Source: Linepithema humile
Taxonomy: Eukaryota > Arthropoda > Insecta > Hymenoptera > Formicidae
Direction of reading: 5' to 3'
Assembly (NCBI RefSeq): GCF_040581485.1
Contig: NC_090130.1
Coordinates: 4,960,001-5,024,000 of the forward strand
Length of the DNA stretch: 64,000 nt
Below the pieces are notes generated by a model. That model was not told where the DNA came from and ran no database searches. It was given only the letters and a program-made list of their open reading frames with translations. This document shows, piece by piece, positions 51,025 to 64,000 of this stretch (position 1 is its first letter; the number at the start of each line of letters is the position of its first letter). A program made the translations under genes and the position numbers.

Positions 51025-52802
51025 CAGAAAAAGGACCCCGTAGGAATGTTTGCGGAAATGATTATCTACAATTTCAACACTCCTTTCTTTAATTCCCTAT
51101 TTGTCCGTTTATTAAACTGCCGTGATGCTATTGTAACAAAAATCTCGTCAATGTTCCAATGATATTTTAAAAATTAAACTGTTTCTTCATTTAATTTTTT
51201 TCGCATTTATATTTGAAACGTCCATCATGCCAATCCCGACAGTTTGGATCCTTTTTATATCTGCATGTTAAATGCAATGTCCATGTTCCTCTTCTTTAAT
51301 GTTTATGAACTTTTCGAGAGTTAATTTCGTTTCCATGTCATATTTGTGTATTCCAACTATAAACGCACGTTTAAGTGTTAAGGTCATGATCGTAAAGAAG
51401 TCGCTACGGTGAGTTTAATGTAACGTCAACTTCGATGGACCAATCGCGACCGACTAGCTTTCGCAATTCCCTCGATCGTTCAGTCAATACATCGTCGTCC
51501 ACGTAACGGCGCTATTTTAAAGGTTGACGAGAAACTCGCAAGAAAATATATCTTCCCGCTGGACAGCTGCGCGCGCCGTAAAGAATTGTTTTAACGCTCG
51601 CTGCAATTACCGATGGGAGAATACTGCATATCTAATTCGTAAGCTGCCGCGATTATCTCCGCGCCATTGTCCGTAATAGACGATATTCAATGAGAAGGGA
51701 CTGTGTACGAAACTACGAAGAAGAAAAACCTATCGGCAAGAATTGCGACACGAACTTTCGCTCGCGGCGTAAAACGCGCTACGATTATTCCTCCGCTGCG
51801 TTTGCACGCGGTAGCGCGATCGTAATTACCAAGGACGGTCGCCTCTCGATCCGTCTTCGATTGTCATAAAAGAGAATTGTTTATCGTAATGTAGGAAGGA
51901 CGAGCGACGCTAGGAAGCGTATCGCCGTCTACTCTCTACGCTCGGACCTTTATGATGCAAGGCTTCTCGTCTCAGTCAACAAAAATAGGTTGTTTTTTAT
52001 CCATCGAACATCTTGATTGAATTACCAAGAAGGAAATACCGTACATTTAGATTGCGCTTTACGATCGTTTTACGTATGATTTTATATTATGATAACTCCT
52101 TCCACGACTGATAATGAGTTTGAAGGAAGATAACATCGAAATCTACCGCAACGCTGTTCATTAATCACTCCTCAATGCTCATCATTCTAATCTGCACTTG
52201 CCTAGTCGATATCCTAAACGAAATTCTTATAAACCATCTATTCGTGTCTCTTTCTCTCTCTCTCTCATTCCTTCATGCAAACCGTACGAGTTCAATGTAT
52301 TCTAAATATGGGCGTTAAAGATAAATACGAAAATGTTATTTTATTTTTTAATTGAATCCCTCTTTAAACTTGACACACATTACATCTAATAATTAATTTT
52401 TCTAAGCTCTCAACTTTTCTAATACAGCTTAATCACACTTAAATGTGATCCGTCGAGTCCACCACTACCGAGAATATATTGAACGCCCTTCGTAGATGCG
52501 TCTCTCACCAGGACGGCCCGTTAATTTGTAAGGCCATCGAACCACTTTTTACCAGACACAACGAGACCACGAACTCGAGTTTTGACACATTTTGACACAA
52601 GGACCACACAGAGCGCTCCCGTCCGTAAAACATTCACTCGGCGACGGCCGGATCCGCAGGCGTAAGCATCGAGCCGCGAGAGCCGGAGACGCACGATAGA
52701 CGCGCAAGAAGCGGCCGCTGGTTCACCGTCTACCGGATAAGTTATTAGCGGTGCCGGGGAAGAAAACCTACGCGAATATCAATGGCGGGCTCCCGCGGTC
52801 CC
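51025..52802. other. No gene recognised
   Basis: Mixed composition; a CT-rich run lies at about 52246-52266. Nothing else supported. Confidence 0.45.
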
Positions 52803-53120
52803 TTACCGATCCGCGATGTATTTATTACCTCTGATCGACTTTTTCTCGTCTGATGCTGAGACATCTTTAGCATCCTCAAATACTCTCAAACGAATCGAAA
52901 GCAGATTATCACTAATGATAGTATAATAAGCAGAAACGTCTTGAGTTGAACAAGATTTAGCTTTAAAATAAGATACTGCGGAGTTGTTAAAATCAGATCG
53001 ATAAAAAATATCACTTCTTGAATCTTTTGCAATATCATAGTGTATTTGGATAATTAAATGCGTAGAGTCGAAATTTTCGGAACGCCTCGGCGTTTCGCTG
53101 GCATCGCGCAAACGTATCAT
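52803..53120 (-). CDS. Possible coding exon, unrecognised product
   Basis: Minus-strand frame of 105 codons, beginning MIRLRDASETPRRSENFDST and ending where GATCG meets GTAAGG, a strong donor (the stop codon seen genomically is made by the intron). An alternative donor, CAGAG followed by GTAATA, lies about 20 bases before it. The peptide is mixed in composition (SDNLLSIRLRVFEDAKDV near the end). The frame also stays open upstream for at least 30 codons without a clear acceptor. No domain recognised. GC-rich DNA with opposite-strand frames follows at 53.1-53.6 kb. Confidence 0.25.
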   Translation of the reverse strand: MIRLRDASETPRRSENFDSTHLIIQIHYDIAKDSRSDIFYRSDFNNSAVSYFKAKSCSTQDVSAYYTIISDNLLSIRLRVFEDAKDVSASDEKKSIRGNKYIADR

Positions 53121-56100
53121 TTTCAGAGCTGTCGGCGTCGATCTTCCAGGATCGTGGCGTTGACCCCGGGTTCGTGGATCGAACGACCGACGTTCCCGGG
53201 GCTCGTAACAGAATCGCCACTGACCCCGGGCAGGTACGAGGTGTTAGACAAACAGCTGGTCCGAGCGCACAAAGACGCGTTTTATACGCTCGGACCGCGG
53301 CGGTATTACGTACGCCACTCGCGTGTGTACTCGCGCGATGTGTGTATGAGCAGCTACGCGGCCAGCGATGAGAAAGAGAGAGAGAGAAAGAGGAAAACAT
53401 AGAAAAAGAGACAAAGAGAAAAGCTAGAAGAGCATCATCACGGAGGATGAGAAGAGACAACGACGGGCGTATATAGATACGTTGAGCGCGAGACTCGCCT
53501 CGTCTCTTCCTTCGCTCTCCGACCTCGCGCAAGCTGGCATCTTCTTCTCTTTCTCCCTCGCGTACCACCTTGCGCCGCATTCCTCACGACGATAAATCCT
53601 TTGCTACGGCCATGTGTCTCACGGACAAAAATTGCGTCGATAGCGCTGGATTATTTCGCGGTCGTCGCCAAATTGAGCAAATCGCAATTTTGCGGCGCAA
53701 ATTAAATTGGCAACTAATGCGGAACTGACAAATAATGCAAAATGACATATTTGAAAAAATATTAGTATACGTACAACTTTAAACTGTCATAAATTGTAAA
53801 AAAAATAGTTGAAATTCACAATATTCTCTTTTAAGGAATTTTTGAAAAAAAAAACACTAATGTGCGCACAAACTGGAGCGCTACAAATTATATCAATTAT
53901 AAAAAAAGGTCATTTTGATAAACGTAATAATTTAGTGGATGAGCGTGTTGGAGAGCGCGTGTCACTGAAAGGCGAGCAACCAGGCGTTTAGAAAATGACG
54001 ACGGTCTGAACGGACAGTTATAAGTTCCCATGAGTCGCCCACGCCACGTGAGGAAGGTGCTCGGTGATGTCGTCGTCGCTCGTCGTCGGGGGCATAAAAG
54101 TGTCCCGAGACCGAGACCCGAAGATCTCAAGTGCTCGGACCACCTTGCACGCTGCGTGGGCGATCCGCTCGCGAGCAGTTAGCAAAGCTTGCGCAAGCTT
54201 AGCTTCGGGAGGTCGGAGCTGTGATCCGGTTAAGTGTTCGGTAGCTGCGACGTCGATGACTCATAGGTACGAGAGAAAAGGGTCTAATTAAATTTACAAG
54301 AGCTCTTATCGTTTGCCTAGTTTTCGTCTGGAATTTTTCAATGATAGATATTCACGCGTAAAGTCAATCTCCAACAACCTTTCCCCGATACGTAATAAAA
54401 TATTTCGATTTTACATTCCTTCTCGTTTTTTTCAAAGCAAAACGAACATAAAACAAAGATTGCCTTCAGATATTTATCTGCTTAAATTATATATAAGATG
54501 ACAGTTTGGATATTCCCGACACGTAAACTAAGTGTAGAATAGTAACACTGTATCTCTAATATGTTGCCACGTACAGAGGAATTACATTTATTCCGCCCAT
54601 CTATTCCACCGGCGCCACGCTCAGACGCAGACATTACATTGAAATCCATTCTGTTATCATAATGTAACACGTTAGCGTACGCGCGTACGACTCTACGGCG
54701 TATTAATGAGAAACGAGGAGAGACGAACATTAATCTTCGCGTCGTCGGAGAGATTCGTAATAGCGGTCGCCACCCAGGCCGATATCTAAAAGCGAAATGC
54801 TGCAAAGTGGTCGCGCGGATAAAGGGATGAGAGATTAGCGCGAGCGGAGCGCTATTTTCTAGAATGTTAGAGTATCCCACGGTATCCTGCACGGCACTTC
54901 CTGCGGATTTTGGCGAATATCGTTCCGCTTTGAGCGCGGCGGCGACAGATAATATTAGATAAAACGTTGCAAGTTACCATGAAAAGCTCGCTAGGCACTT
55001 CATGCGCGGATGAACGCGGACACGCGAGCGAGCGTATACGCACACGCCTAATATAAATTTTCCTGATTCCCGACTGCCAGCAAATTACTCTCGCCGCCGA
55101 GGCTGGGATATCGAGGCGGCCTCGTACGAGTTAATATTTCATCCCGGAGATCCGCGGGATCGTATGTTATCGCGATTCCAGTAGACCGCGCTGGAGTCAA
55201 AGTAATTCTCTCGCGCGCCGACACGTCGGATCGCGATCAATGGTACCCGTCTTCTCGCGCGAGCGAGCGTGCGAGCGGAAGAGATTCGCTCGCGGGAAGA
55301 GGGACGAGTCGGAGGGATGTCCGACAGAAGGATCGCGGCCTCGCCGCGTGAGGGTTTCATCGCCGCCATCTCCGCGCGACGCGCGATTCTCTTCTCGTAA
55401 GTAATTTATCGTTACCATTAAAATATAGCCTCGTCGCCGTCGCGGTGGGTACGCGCCGTTATGGTCGAATATAACCGTTTCTATGGGTGCACGAGGCGTC
55501 CACCTTGATTTACGGCGCTCACGGAGTTATGACGCGACGTGCCCACACTCGCATTCCCATACGTTCCGTGTTCCCGCGCGACGGCCGGGCGAACCCGGAG
55601 CGAGCGTCTTCGCCGCGCGCAGCTTCCCGCGTCGTTATCGCGCGTGCATCGGAAGTAGCATTAACTAGAACTTCACCCGACAATTAATGCGCATCTGCGG
55701 AATGAAAGAGTTGTACTAATAAACACCTCGATCCTCGTATGTACACACTCATAACGCGTATGGCGTTAGCATTTCGAAGACGCCTTCCGACATTGTACAA
55801 ACACGTGAATGTTTGTGAAGAATAAAGTCAAATCGATGAAGAGAATGTAGAATCTGTTGCTGCCAAAGTGGCTAAATAAAATCTATAGATCGAAATAATT
55901 TACAGTTATGCAACTTGAAATGTTAAATCGTTATTATCTCAAATGTGAATAATGTAATTAAAAGTTAAAGGTATATAACGCAATCTTAATGGATTGAGTC
56001 TTACAACCGTGCAAATTGCAGAAACTACATTTATCTAAAGTTGGGATAAATGTCTCGTGCAAACCATACATCCTCCAGCTAGGAGGCACGAGAAAATCAG

Positions 56101-59100
56101 CGCGAAGGACAAATTCTTCCTTGTTACAAAGTGATTGGCAGTGTACGATCAGACCGAGGCGAGTGTTCGCGAGGGTCTCCGCGCGATCGCGGGGACACGA
56201 ATGCGATCGATGGCAATGCGATCGCGGCACATCGATCCTCCTGATCGGACGTCTAGCACTGTGAATCCCGGCGGATCGTTACGCGAGCATTGGTTTCGAA
56301 TACCAGCGCGGTGAAATACGGCCCAATAAAAAGGGCATTTTGACACGGTCTCTCGAACGCTGACCGCCTATTGTTCGGCGGAACCCAACGATCTTGGACG
56401 CAGTTTCTGCAAGGGCGCGCGGCAGTTAACGCGGACGAGAAACGGCGCAAATTTTTTCGCGCGATATGTTGCGCTCGATCGTAAAATTGATCGTCAGACT
56501 TCCACGCGTCCGGCGACAAACCCATTAGTCTGCGTGTCGTGTACATTCGACAATTAATTTCTAGTGGTGGAACTAATACCTCTACACGAGTACGAGATTG
56601 ATGTACGTAGAACGTGGAATAAATGATAATTATGAAAAGAAATTTGTTGTAGACTAAAAAATCTCACGAATAAAATTAGTCAAGGATAATTAAGAGTTAG
56701 TTAAACAATAAAAATATTATAAATTTTTAAAGGGCAAGAGAAGCAATATAGAACCGCTTTCAGTGGAAGAATAAATCGCGAAGTAAAAAAATCGCCTGAC
56801 ATTCCGAGAAGATAGCAGCGAACAAGGTCAAGTAATTGAGTGACGAGCAAACAGGACAAAGGGACTCGAAGTAGAGTTTCGAGGGAGAAGTATCGGCGTA
56901 TTTACTCACAATTAGTACGCTTCCACCGTGGACTTTCCGCGTGTGCGTTCGCCGGCGGCGACGTGCACAGTCGGCCGTAAAATCGTTTCTCGCGACGAGG
57001 TGCGGCGCAAATTCCGCATCAACGACATTTCGACAGTTAACGTCATGGATTATCGACGCTGTAACCCGACTCCGCGCGCGAGAAGGTTAGTCCGGGTATT
57101 TTTCTTATTACTTTTGTGTTTTATAGAAAATATTCAAAGTGTCTTAGAGTTGCAATATATTTCTTTGTAATTAAAATAAATAGCGCGCGTGTGAGTTTAG
57201 CACCGTAAAAAAAAGATTAGAAAGTTTTGGCACATTTTTTAAAGACTTTTAAGAAAGGATCGGGTAATTGAATTCTCTAAAGTAAAGGATAAAAAAAGTT
57301 TCGGTTCAATATCTAAAATAAAAGATGAGGTAGATAAACAGTGTGCAAACGCGTGGTCCGCCGCGATTTCACTCGGCGTCGCCCGACTGCGCGCAGTATC
57401 CCCTACGCGCCACTTCGAACAGGATCTTCGGCACGAAGGTGTCGTCGGCAGGGTGACGAGTTTTCACATTTAGTGTCAATAAAAATGGTGAAAGGCGAAG
57501 ACCCGGCGGAGGTTTCTCGAGAGGCGAACGCGAAGACGAGGCGCGCGCGCGATAAGCACCTTTTTCGACTTCCCAATAAATTACCGCCGGCATTGATCGC
57601 CAGCGTACACTTTTCACGAGATCCGCCGACGTTTTCACCGGTCCTCTTCTTCGCCGCGTAAGAAGAGGGAGAAGAGAACGATATTTTTACGATCGTCCGC
57701 CGGTTTCACAGATTTTAACGACAGACCGCGAGCGTGGTCTGATTTAAAACCGCGACGAATCCCGAACGGAAACGAATTCAATAACGACCGCGGACACCTG
57801 GCGTGTCCTTTTACTTGAATTTATTTTGTATTGCCAGACAAGACATTTTGCAAGCAGGAGGAATATAATTAATTATGAAATAATCATCCGTGCAATTTTG
57901 AAAAAAATGCTACCATATATCCGAGCTTTTATGTACCATAAAGTTGAAGTAAAATTTATTAATTTTAATTTCTACATGAAAACTTTTACTTTCAGAAGCG
58001 TTTATTGGAGCATCACTTTTATGGAATATATATTATGATATATTTGATGCTGGACGCAATGCAATTAAATATTAATCCGGATACCTTCAATTATAAATGC
58101 AAGGAAGAACGTTAAAGAAACCGTTTTCTGCAATAAAATGTTACTATGTGTGATACATCTGGTATATCGGAAAATCTAGAAAATTCTAACACGAATTTTA
58201 CATTCGACCATTAACGGCCAGTGGATACGCGATGCGATACGCCGTTATCATTCTCTGATATCCGTGCAGATTAGCTTCGCCGTAAGCGCGTTCTCGCGTG
58301 CATATCGCGAAAGATAATTCCGCTATTTCGAACTGGTTGTCCTCTATTGCGCGGTACGCATCGCACACTCGACGCGTCGTTCGATGCGCGGCGAGGGGAA
58401 CGCGATCGAACGGTCGCGCCAGCCGCGGGCTCCCCGTGGCGTGTTACGAATCCTGCCAATCACTGGAGTGTAATCGATATCGGTGCCCGGAGGTGGGTAT
58501 CGTGCCGATACGATCGGCTCCGCCCCGGGCGTGTCGCCGGCCTGGACGATTTATAATGTTAATATCCCCGAGGCAGAGCAGCTCTCCACGAGAGTTCCGC
58601 GTGCTTTCCGCTCGGCTCGCCTCCACCCTTGGCTTCATCCTGCCCCGCTCGTTCCGGCGCCCTTTTCACTCCCCGCACGCTGCGCGAGTGCAAAGCGAGA
58701 GAAAGCGATGCGCGACGATCGCGCGATGGGATCTCGAGGAAAATTGGGTTAGTTAGTTAAGTGGATAAGTTTATTCTGTATTCCGGCCTAACTGCCGTCT
58801 GCGTCCTAATGACTACCTACACTTGGCCAGAAAACATCGAAAATTACGGCGGATAGCGTATAATTAGCGTTACTCCGCGGTGCGCGGTGAACAGACGGCC
58901 AGCGTGGATCGTACGTGCGTATTATATACCAGAATTCGACAATGTAGAAATCCTGACATTTTAAATTTATCTCAATAGACGCGGCTGTATGCTTCGAGAT
59001 AAAAAATTTAAACGATTAAAAAATTGTAAAAATTCTCAAGAACAAATTCGTTATAACATTTTCAAACATCGACGTCATTATATTTCACGCGAACGACCGT

Positions 59101-60141
59101 GGACGAAAAATCTAGCGCGTCAAAGACTGCGAGTCGAGAGCGCAGACGTTATTCGCACTGAATGCAGCTCGCTCGTTCTCTACGTCGAGCGTAAATCTAT
59201 GGACCGCCATTATGACGACGAGGAACGCCCAGTTACATATTTGTGTTTCCCACGATACGGTCACGAAGTGACTTGCAGACGTCATGTTCCGAGTGCACTC
59301 GCCGCCGGTGGCTTCGAGGCTCGATAGCGCGCCAGCGCCTTAACCGGTCGACGCCGCGGCCGGACGAATGTTTATACGCGCTGGAAACTCTCGTTCGACT
59401 TCGACTCTCGACCACTCTCGCGCGTCGTATCGCGCGCCTACGAGCACTCGGACGAACGGATGGAGAGCTCCAAATTCGAGGTAATAAACGGAACGCTATC
59501 GCGATCCTGTCGCGCCGCTGGCGCGAGAATATCGCAACGATGTGTGTATGCTTAACGGTGGGGTTACGCGGAGCGAAACGGCAGAAAAATGCCGAGATGA
59601 CATGGAAGAGCCTCCGTCCGAAGCTCTCGGACTCACTGTGTTCGCTGCGGTCCGTGCAGAAATTTATCTACCACTGTCGCAGATTCCACGACGAAATGAC
59701 GAGTGTTCAGAAATGAAATCAATTTTGTAATAAAATCTCTTTTTAATGATGACTCCTGTGAAGTCTCCACGACAAGTCTCATCTCTTGAACTTTGCATCT
59801 CGTGTTGTTTGAACATATTTCCACGCTCTTTACGACGACGAAAAAGAAAACATCCCATTCGAAAAATCCACCGTACTTCACATATACTTCCAGTCTTAAA
59901 TTCGCGATGTTAAGTACAATTTACGTTACGATTTTAGCAGAAGTTACTCGCCGCATAAAGGATGGGGAAAAAAGATCGAGCATAGCGTATCGGAATCGCG
60001 CTTGGCGGGAACGCGAATCGTGTCGCGACTAGGGTCAAGGTCAAAGTCTTCGCGCAAGAAATCGGCGTTTAACGCTGGGATTCTCGTGTACGTGAGCGGA
60101 GACGATCGGTGAGGCATAAACCGCGAAGACGGGACGGAGAA

Positions 60142-60199
<58 letters not shown>

Positions 60200-61345
60200 G
60201 GATTCCTCCGGTACGAACGGTAAATTAGCATTATGGTCGCATTATCGATGTTGTGACGCGGCCTTACACACAGCGCGCTCGTCCCTACCGCGTCCGTGCG
60301 CGCGAGATCAGCTCTCTCTAACTCTGATTTATACCGCTTACAGCGACGCGCGTCGCTGACGTACTCCTTTTATACCGTTTCCAGGGTACACCGAGTTACG
60401 CGAGCTACGCGTAATTTATCGTATCGCATTACGAGCCCCGGGATACTGTCGGCTACGCGGATGTAGAACGAAGTTTCAAGTCGCCGTAGCGATTCCTCAT
60501 CGCGCTCGAGTGCAACTTACGCGCGCATATCAATGGAGAGTGAGACGCGATATTCTTAAATCGATGTTTCGTCTTTCTTCTACGTCGTACATTGAATTCA
60601 TACGCGATTCTCCACTAAACTCGCGTACTTGCACGCTTTATTTGCAATAAACTTGGCTGCATTGAAACATGAAACCCTCGAAATCTGCATACACGACAAT
60701 AGGCACACTTGTTAACAGATACTTCGAGTATAATGCTAAAGGAGAGTATAACGAACCTTCGTACGCGAATAAAGCGGAGGCGCGCACTTGGCTGCGCGTG
60801 CATAATTCAATTTCAAAGAAAATGTCAATACCTATACCGCGCGTCCCTCCCACACGTTGAGCGCAGAAAACGGAACCAGCCCGGCGAATCGAGGCACGAG
60901 GATCTATCGAGCGGCTGCGATACTCGGGCAAGTACGGGCGAGTGCGATTCTGCGGTGATCGCGAGGGAGAGGAGCGGAGGCGGCGACCGAGAATGAAGAA
61001 GAACGACGTCGGAGAGGGGCGACGGCGGCGGTCTGAGGAGGGTACAAATTGCAGGATCGGCTATCGGGCGGAGTAATTAATTAAATACAATAAAGTTAGG
61101 TCGACCCTCGTATCTGGCATCGGCCACTCCTCCTATCGACCGTTTCGCATACGGCCGTCCTCGGTCCTGATGCGCGCTCGCAACTCGCGAAATACCGAGA
61201 AAGGGATGTGGCCGTCCGGCGCAGCCGGCGAGTCCTTCATTTTTGTCTCCCCGTGCTCGACCGACCGTGAGATTGCGCCAATGAAGACAAAAGTAAGAAC
61301 TTACGTCTAATGAGTTATCTATACAGATACGTAAGAAGAACTTAC
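53121..61345. other. No gene recognised
   Basis: Largely CpG-rich. A promoter-like cluster lies at 54.04-54.27 kb: E-box CACGTG at 54045, CATAAAAG at 54093 and a donor-like GTACGAG near 54267. The initiator is poor, so I do not call a promoter. Frames of up to 181 codons (53035-53580 minus), and 157 codons (59243-59716 plus), have no recognisable domain and share DNA with opposite-strand frames. Confidence 0.4.
60137..60196. repeat. (GA)n microsatellite, about 60 bp
   Basis: Nearly pure GA repeat with one AAA interruption. GA tracts bind GAGA-factor-type proteins in insects, but no promoter was recognised beside it. Confidence 0.95.
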
Positions 61346-61408
61346 CCAATTAGTAGAAAGTGGACCCGCCTCTATCGTGGTAAGGACGGTAATGCAGCAT
61401 GATCTCAC
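61346..61408 (-). CDS. 63-bp exon-like block with strong splice sites
   Basis: On the minus strand: acceptor TTTATTTTCCTCTCCAG (AG at 61410-61409), 63 nt, then donor TTGG followed by GTAAGTTC (GT at 61345-61344). Both ends match consensus closely. One frame is open for all 21 codons. Another reads EIMLHYRPYHDRGGSTFY and then stops at TAA, five bases before the donor. The second reading looks more like protein and would make this an alternative exon giving a short C-terminus. A second GTAAGTTCTT donor match lies 41 nt further on. No family recognised, and no flanking exon found in the window with certainty. Confidence 0.4.
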
Positions 61409-64000
61409 CTGGAGAGGAAAATAAAGCCTATTAGTACGGAGCAAAAGTGCTACAAATAGGAAGTCGTAAAATTGAAACAAGAATGTGTGGTGAAATACAA
61501 TTATAAAATGAAATAAGCTTAATTAAGATAATAAAAATTGTGAGCGGAGAGCAACAAATTTAGATGATTGAGATTTAGATGTGAGAAGTCAGTAAAGAAT
61601 ATTAGATAAATTATCTTCGTGTAATTTGCATAAAGTGCACGAATTAAATTAAAAAGTATTTTTTGCTCTGTGATAGGTCTAAGTTAATTCAAATAATGTA
61701 ATGCCGTGTAATATAATTCAACATAGGTGCGTGTCGAAGCGTTGCGGTATTTCTTTTAAAGATCTATGAGCCGACGAAGAGGCCTAGAATTCTCGAGCGC
61801 AACGAGGGGGGGAGGGGGCAAGAGACCTTTCGGACTATCTGATAAAGCGCGGTTCTGGTGCATGAGATCGACGGGGCACACAACCAAGGATAATTATAAT
61901 AATTGGCCGATAAATCGATAATTAATCAGGAAGCTAATTACAAATTATGGCCGCCGCGAGACAATGCTCGGCATTGTTCGCGGAGACGCAATGTGACGGC
62001 AAGTGTGGGAAGCTAATGAGACGTAACGTAGAAAGTTATAGGTCGGGCACTCGCAATCGGGTTTTTCTTGCCGTGGCCGTTCGTCGTTGACTAGACGACG
62101 ATATAGCAAATACACGCGCATCTGCATCGATCTCTGGCTCGACGATTAACGTAACGACCTCGAAGGTGTACCGCAGTCGATATACCATGATTCATGCGCA
62201 TGAACCTCGCACTTTCGACATCGCTCAGTCTCACAGGTGTACCCAATTACAGGAACGGACGTCTATTATCCGTTGCGCGCTTCGCCCATCGAACATACTC
62301 CGTACCTCCCTCTCGTAATACTGCCACCATTATTACGGATGTAAAATCGTTATTATCAAGGCACACGCGCGTGTGTATGTATGCTCAGTATACCCGAAGC
62401 AGATAATATCTTCATTGCGCAAAGCGTGTCGTCACGATTATTAATTATTAATGCCATTGAGTCTTCGGTCTTTCAAGTTATTTGCACACGTATTACATAT
62501 CCGGACGGTTCACGTGGCGAGCGCAATTCAGCGCGATGCCGATGAGTATCGGGGGGCTCGATACGGCGCTTTTCTCGGAGCCCAGTTCGATCACCTGTGC
62601 ACCGTCGTGCCTTCATTCTTGAATGAGCAAAAGAGAACTCTCGTTCTCGCAAGCGATCGTTCGGCTCGGCCAGGAATAGCCTTCCCCGAAGCGGCGTTCA
62701 ATCAAATAAATAATTTTTAGGGCGAACTGGGCGGCGCGGTATCGCCGCGGCATAAATTATCCGCCGACGCAACTCGAACGCAACCGGACCGCATATCCAT
62801 AATGCCCGGTGCTAGCGCTCGGGGACTTGGAGAGTTAGCCGGTCAGCTAGCATTCGCCGTGGACACGTCCTCCTCCCCCTTCGCCCTCCACACTCTCGTC
62901 GGGGTGAAGCCGCAACGCGTTCACCGCGCTGACCGGCAATCGTAAACCCGCCGTCAGAGAAGCGATTCCGAACGAGATCAGCTACGGCTTCGCGGAATCT
63001 CTCGCTAGGAACGACTGCAGGTGACCCCGCTAGGCATCCCGTACCCTATAAAGTTTCCGCTTTCGAATAGGCAGAAAATAGCGCCGCGAGAAAATAGCTT
63101 CGGGCAGGCGAGGCGCGATGAGCTACCTATAACCGGCTCGCCGTGAATCATTGGCGTCTGCCTCGTGCTCGGGAATTAAGGGCTTCGATTGTTCACGTGC
63201 CACCGCGCGGAGAGAGAAGGGGGGGACACCGCGCCGATACTCGGAACGCGCCGTTTATTCCGCTTCCGCCCGCTGATTATTTCAATTATTTCGGTGATGT
63301 AATAATCGTTGCGCGTATTAATTACTACTGCCGTTGAAGGCTGAGTTAATGAAGCCCGCGCGAATTTATTGTTAACAGCGTCGAACGTATTTCGCGGTAC
63401 ATCGAATATCGAGTGTGTTAAATCTCCTCGCAACATCGCGGCCGAAAGGAAGGTTCATTACCGCCTTTGACGGCGGACAGTTTATGATCTCCGACTACCG
63501 GTAGACAGCCGCGTATATCTATTCCGACGCGATCATTTTTATCCTCGCTCCTACCGGTCGCTCATAAAAGTCACTCGCGACGTCATGTTGCGCGATAGTG
63601 GCCAGGCACCGCGAATCGAAATCCGCGGTGGATGGCGCGCCGCGAAAAAGAAGCCCGGAGTAAAGTGCGCGGCCGTGGTGGTGGTGGCTCGAGCGGTCGC
63701 ACGATGGACCGGAGGAGCCACGACGATCCGTGGGTAATGCGCGTTCTTGCGTTCCTCATCGTGGATGACGCAGCGAAAGAGCATGCCGCGCGTCCTCTCA
63801 TAGGACCGCGTCTCTCTTTCTCTCTCTCTTTCTCTCCGCCGTACAGTCCGCGTGATATACCGTAAGCTCCTGCCCGCTCGTTCTAAGTGTTGCTGCCTCC
63901 GCAGACTCCGCATTAAGGTGGATTCACATTCGTGGCCGGTAGCGCTTTAACCCCTCGCGCGACGTCTAAATGGAAGAGCCGTTCGGCGGAGAATCGCGGG
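61409..64000. other. No gene recognised
   Basis: AT-rich to 61.75 kb, then CpG-rich with a CT repeat at 63811-63837. A TATAAAG word at about 63046 lacks a matching initiator. Short frames only. Confidence 0.4.

Noticed and set aside
53035..53580. 181-codon minus frame
   Set aside because: Low-complexity Ser/Leu and Arg tracts derived from GA/CT-rich DNA; overlaps other open frames on both strands.
63046..63080. TATAAAG word as a promoter
   Set aside because: No initiator at the expected distance and no downstream exon signal.
1..64000. tRNA, rRNA, known microRNAs, telomeric repeats, CRISPR arrays, bacterial inserts
   Set aside because: I looked by eye for tRNA B-box words, the seed regions of common insect microRNAs, TTAGG arrays, regular spacer arrays and long bacterial-type ORFs, and found none. 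This is not exhaustive without a search tool.

Overview
This window reads as nuclear DNA of an insect, most likely a hymenopteran such as an ant. That is an inference from base composition (AT-rich stretches alternating with CpG-rich islands full of CGCG), the lack of compact bacterial-style genes, arthropod-type core promoter words, and an animal-type Penelope-like retroelement. No bacterial operon, tRNA, rRNA or CRISPR array was seen. Most of the 64 kb has no gene that can be proved by eye. It looks like intergenic or long-intron DNA with simple repeats, and most open frames are short, Arg/Ser/Pro-rich by-products of GC-rich sequence.

The best supported content is at about 17.6-24.0 kb. A Penelope-like element (PLE) lies on the minus strand. 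Its reverse transcriptase (22.5-24.0 kb) has recognisable motifs A, B and C, with one frameshift. Its C-terminal GIY-YIG endonuclease lies 4.07 kb away (18.14-18.46 kb), because a composite insertion (18463-22532) splits the coding region inside one codon run. Downstream of the stop codon, the PLE carries a hammerhead-ribozyme-like core (17644-17684, minus). The insertion holds two long palindromes: one of 1.88 kb with arms of about 0.94 kb (19120-21003), and one of 0.93 kb with arms of about 0.42 kb around an 87-bp spacer (21603-22532). The second ends exactly at the PLE junction. The DNA around the first palindrome may be the 5' end of an LTR retrotransposon.

Host candidates are weaker. A possible minus-strand gene start lies at about 42.9 kb: initiator word, a short upstream ORF across an 82-85 bp intron, then an ATG exon with strong splice sites, and a phase-compatible exon at 34.3-34.4 kb. 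A 63-bp exon-like block at 61.35-61.41 kb (minus) has strong splice sites on both sides. On the plus strand there is a TATA/initiator/first-exon arrangement at 26.56-26.63 kb, a possible terminal exon at 38.4-38.8 kb and a possible first coding exon at 14.39-14.52 kb. None could be matched to a named protein. If the minus-strand candidates are real, much of the window would be intron or flank of one or more long genes.

Other structure: an older repeat with direct and inverted copies at 2.56-3.19 kb, a perfect 30-bp palindrome at 46.4 kb, and many microsatellites.
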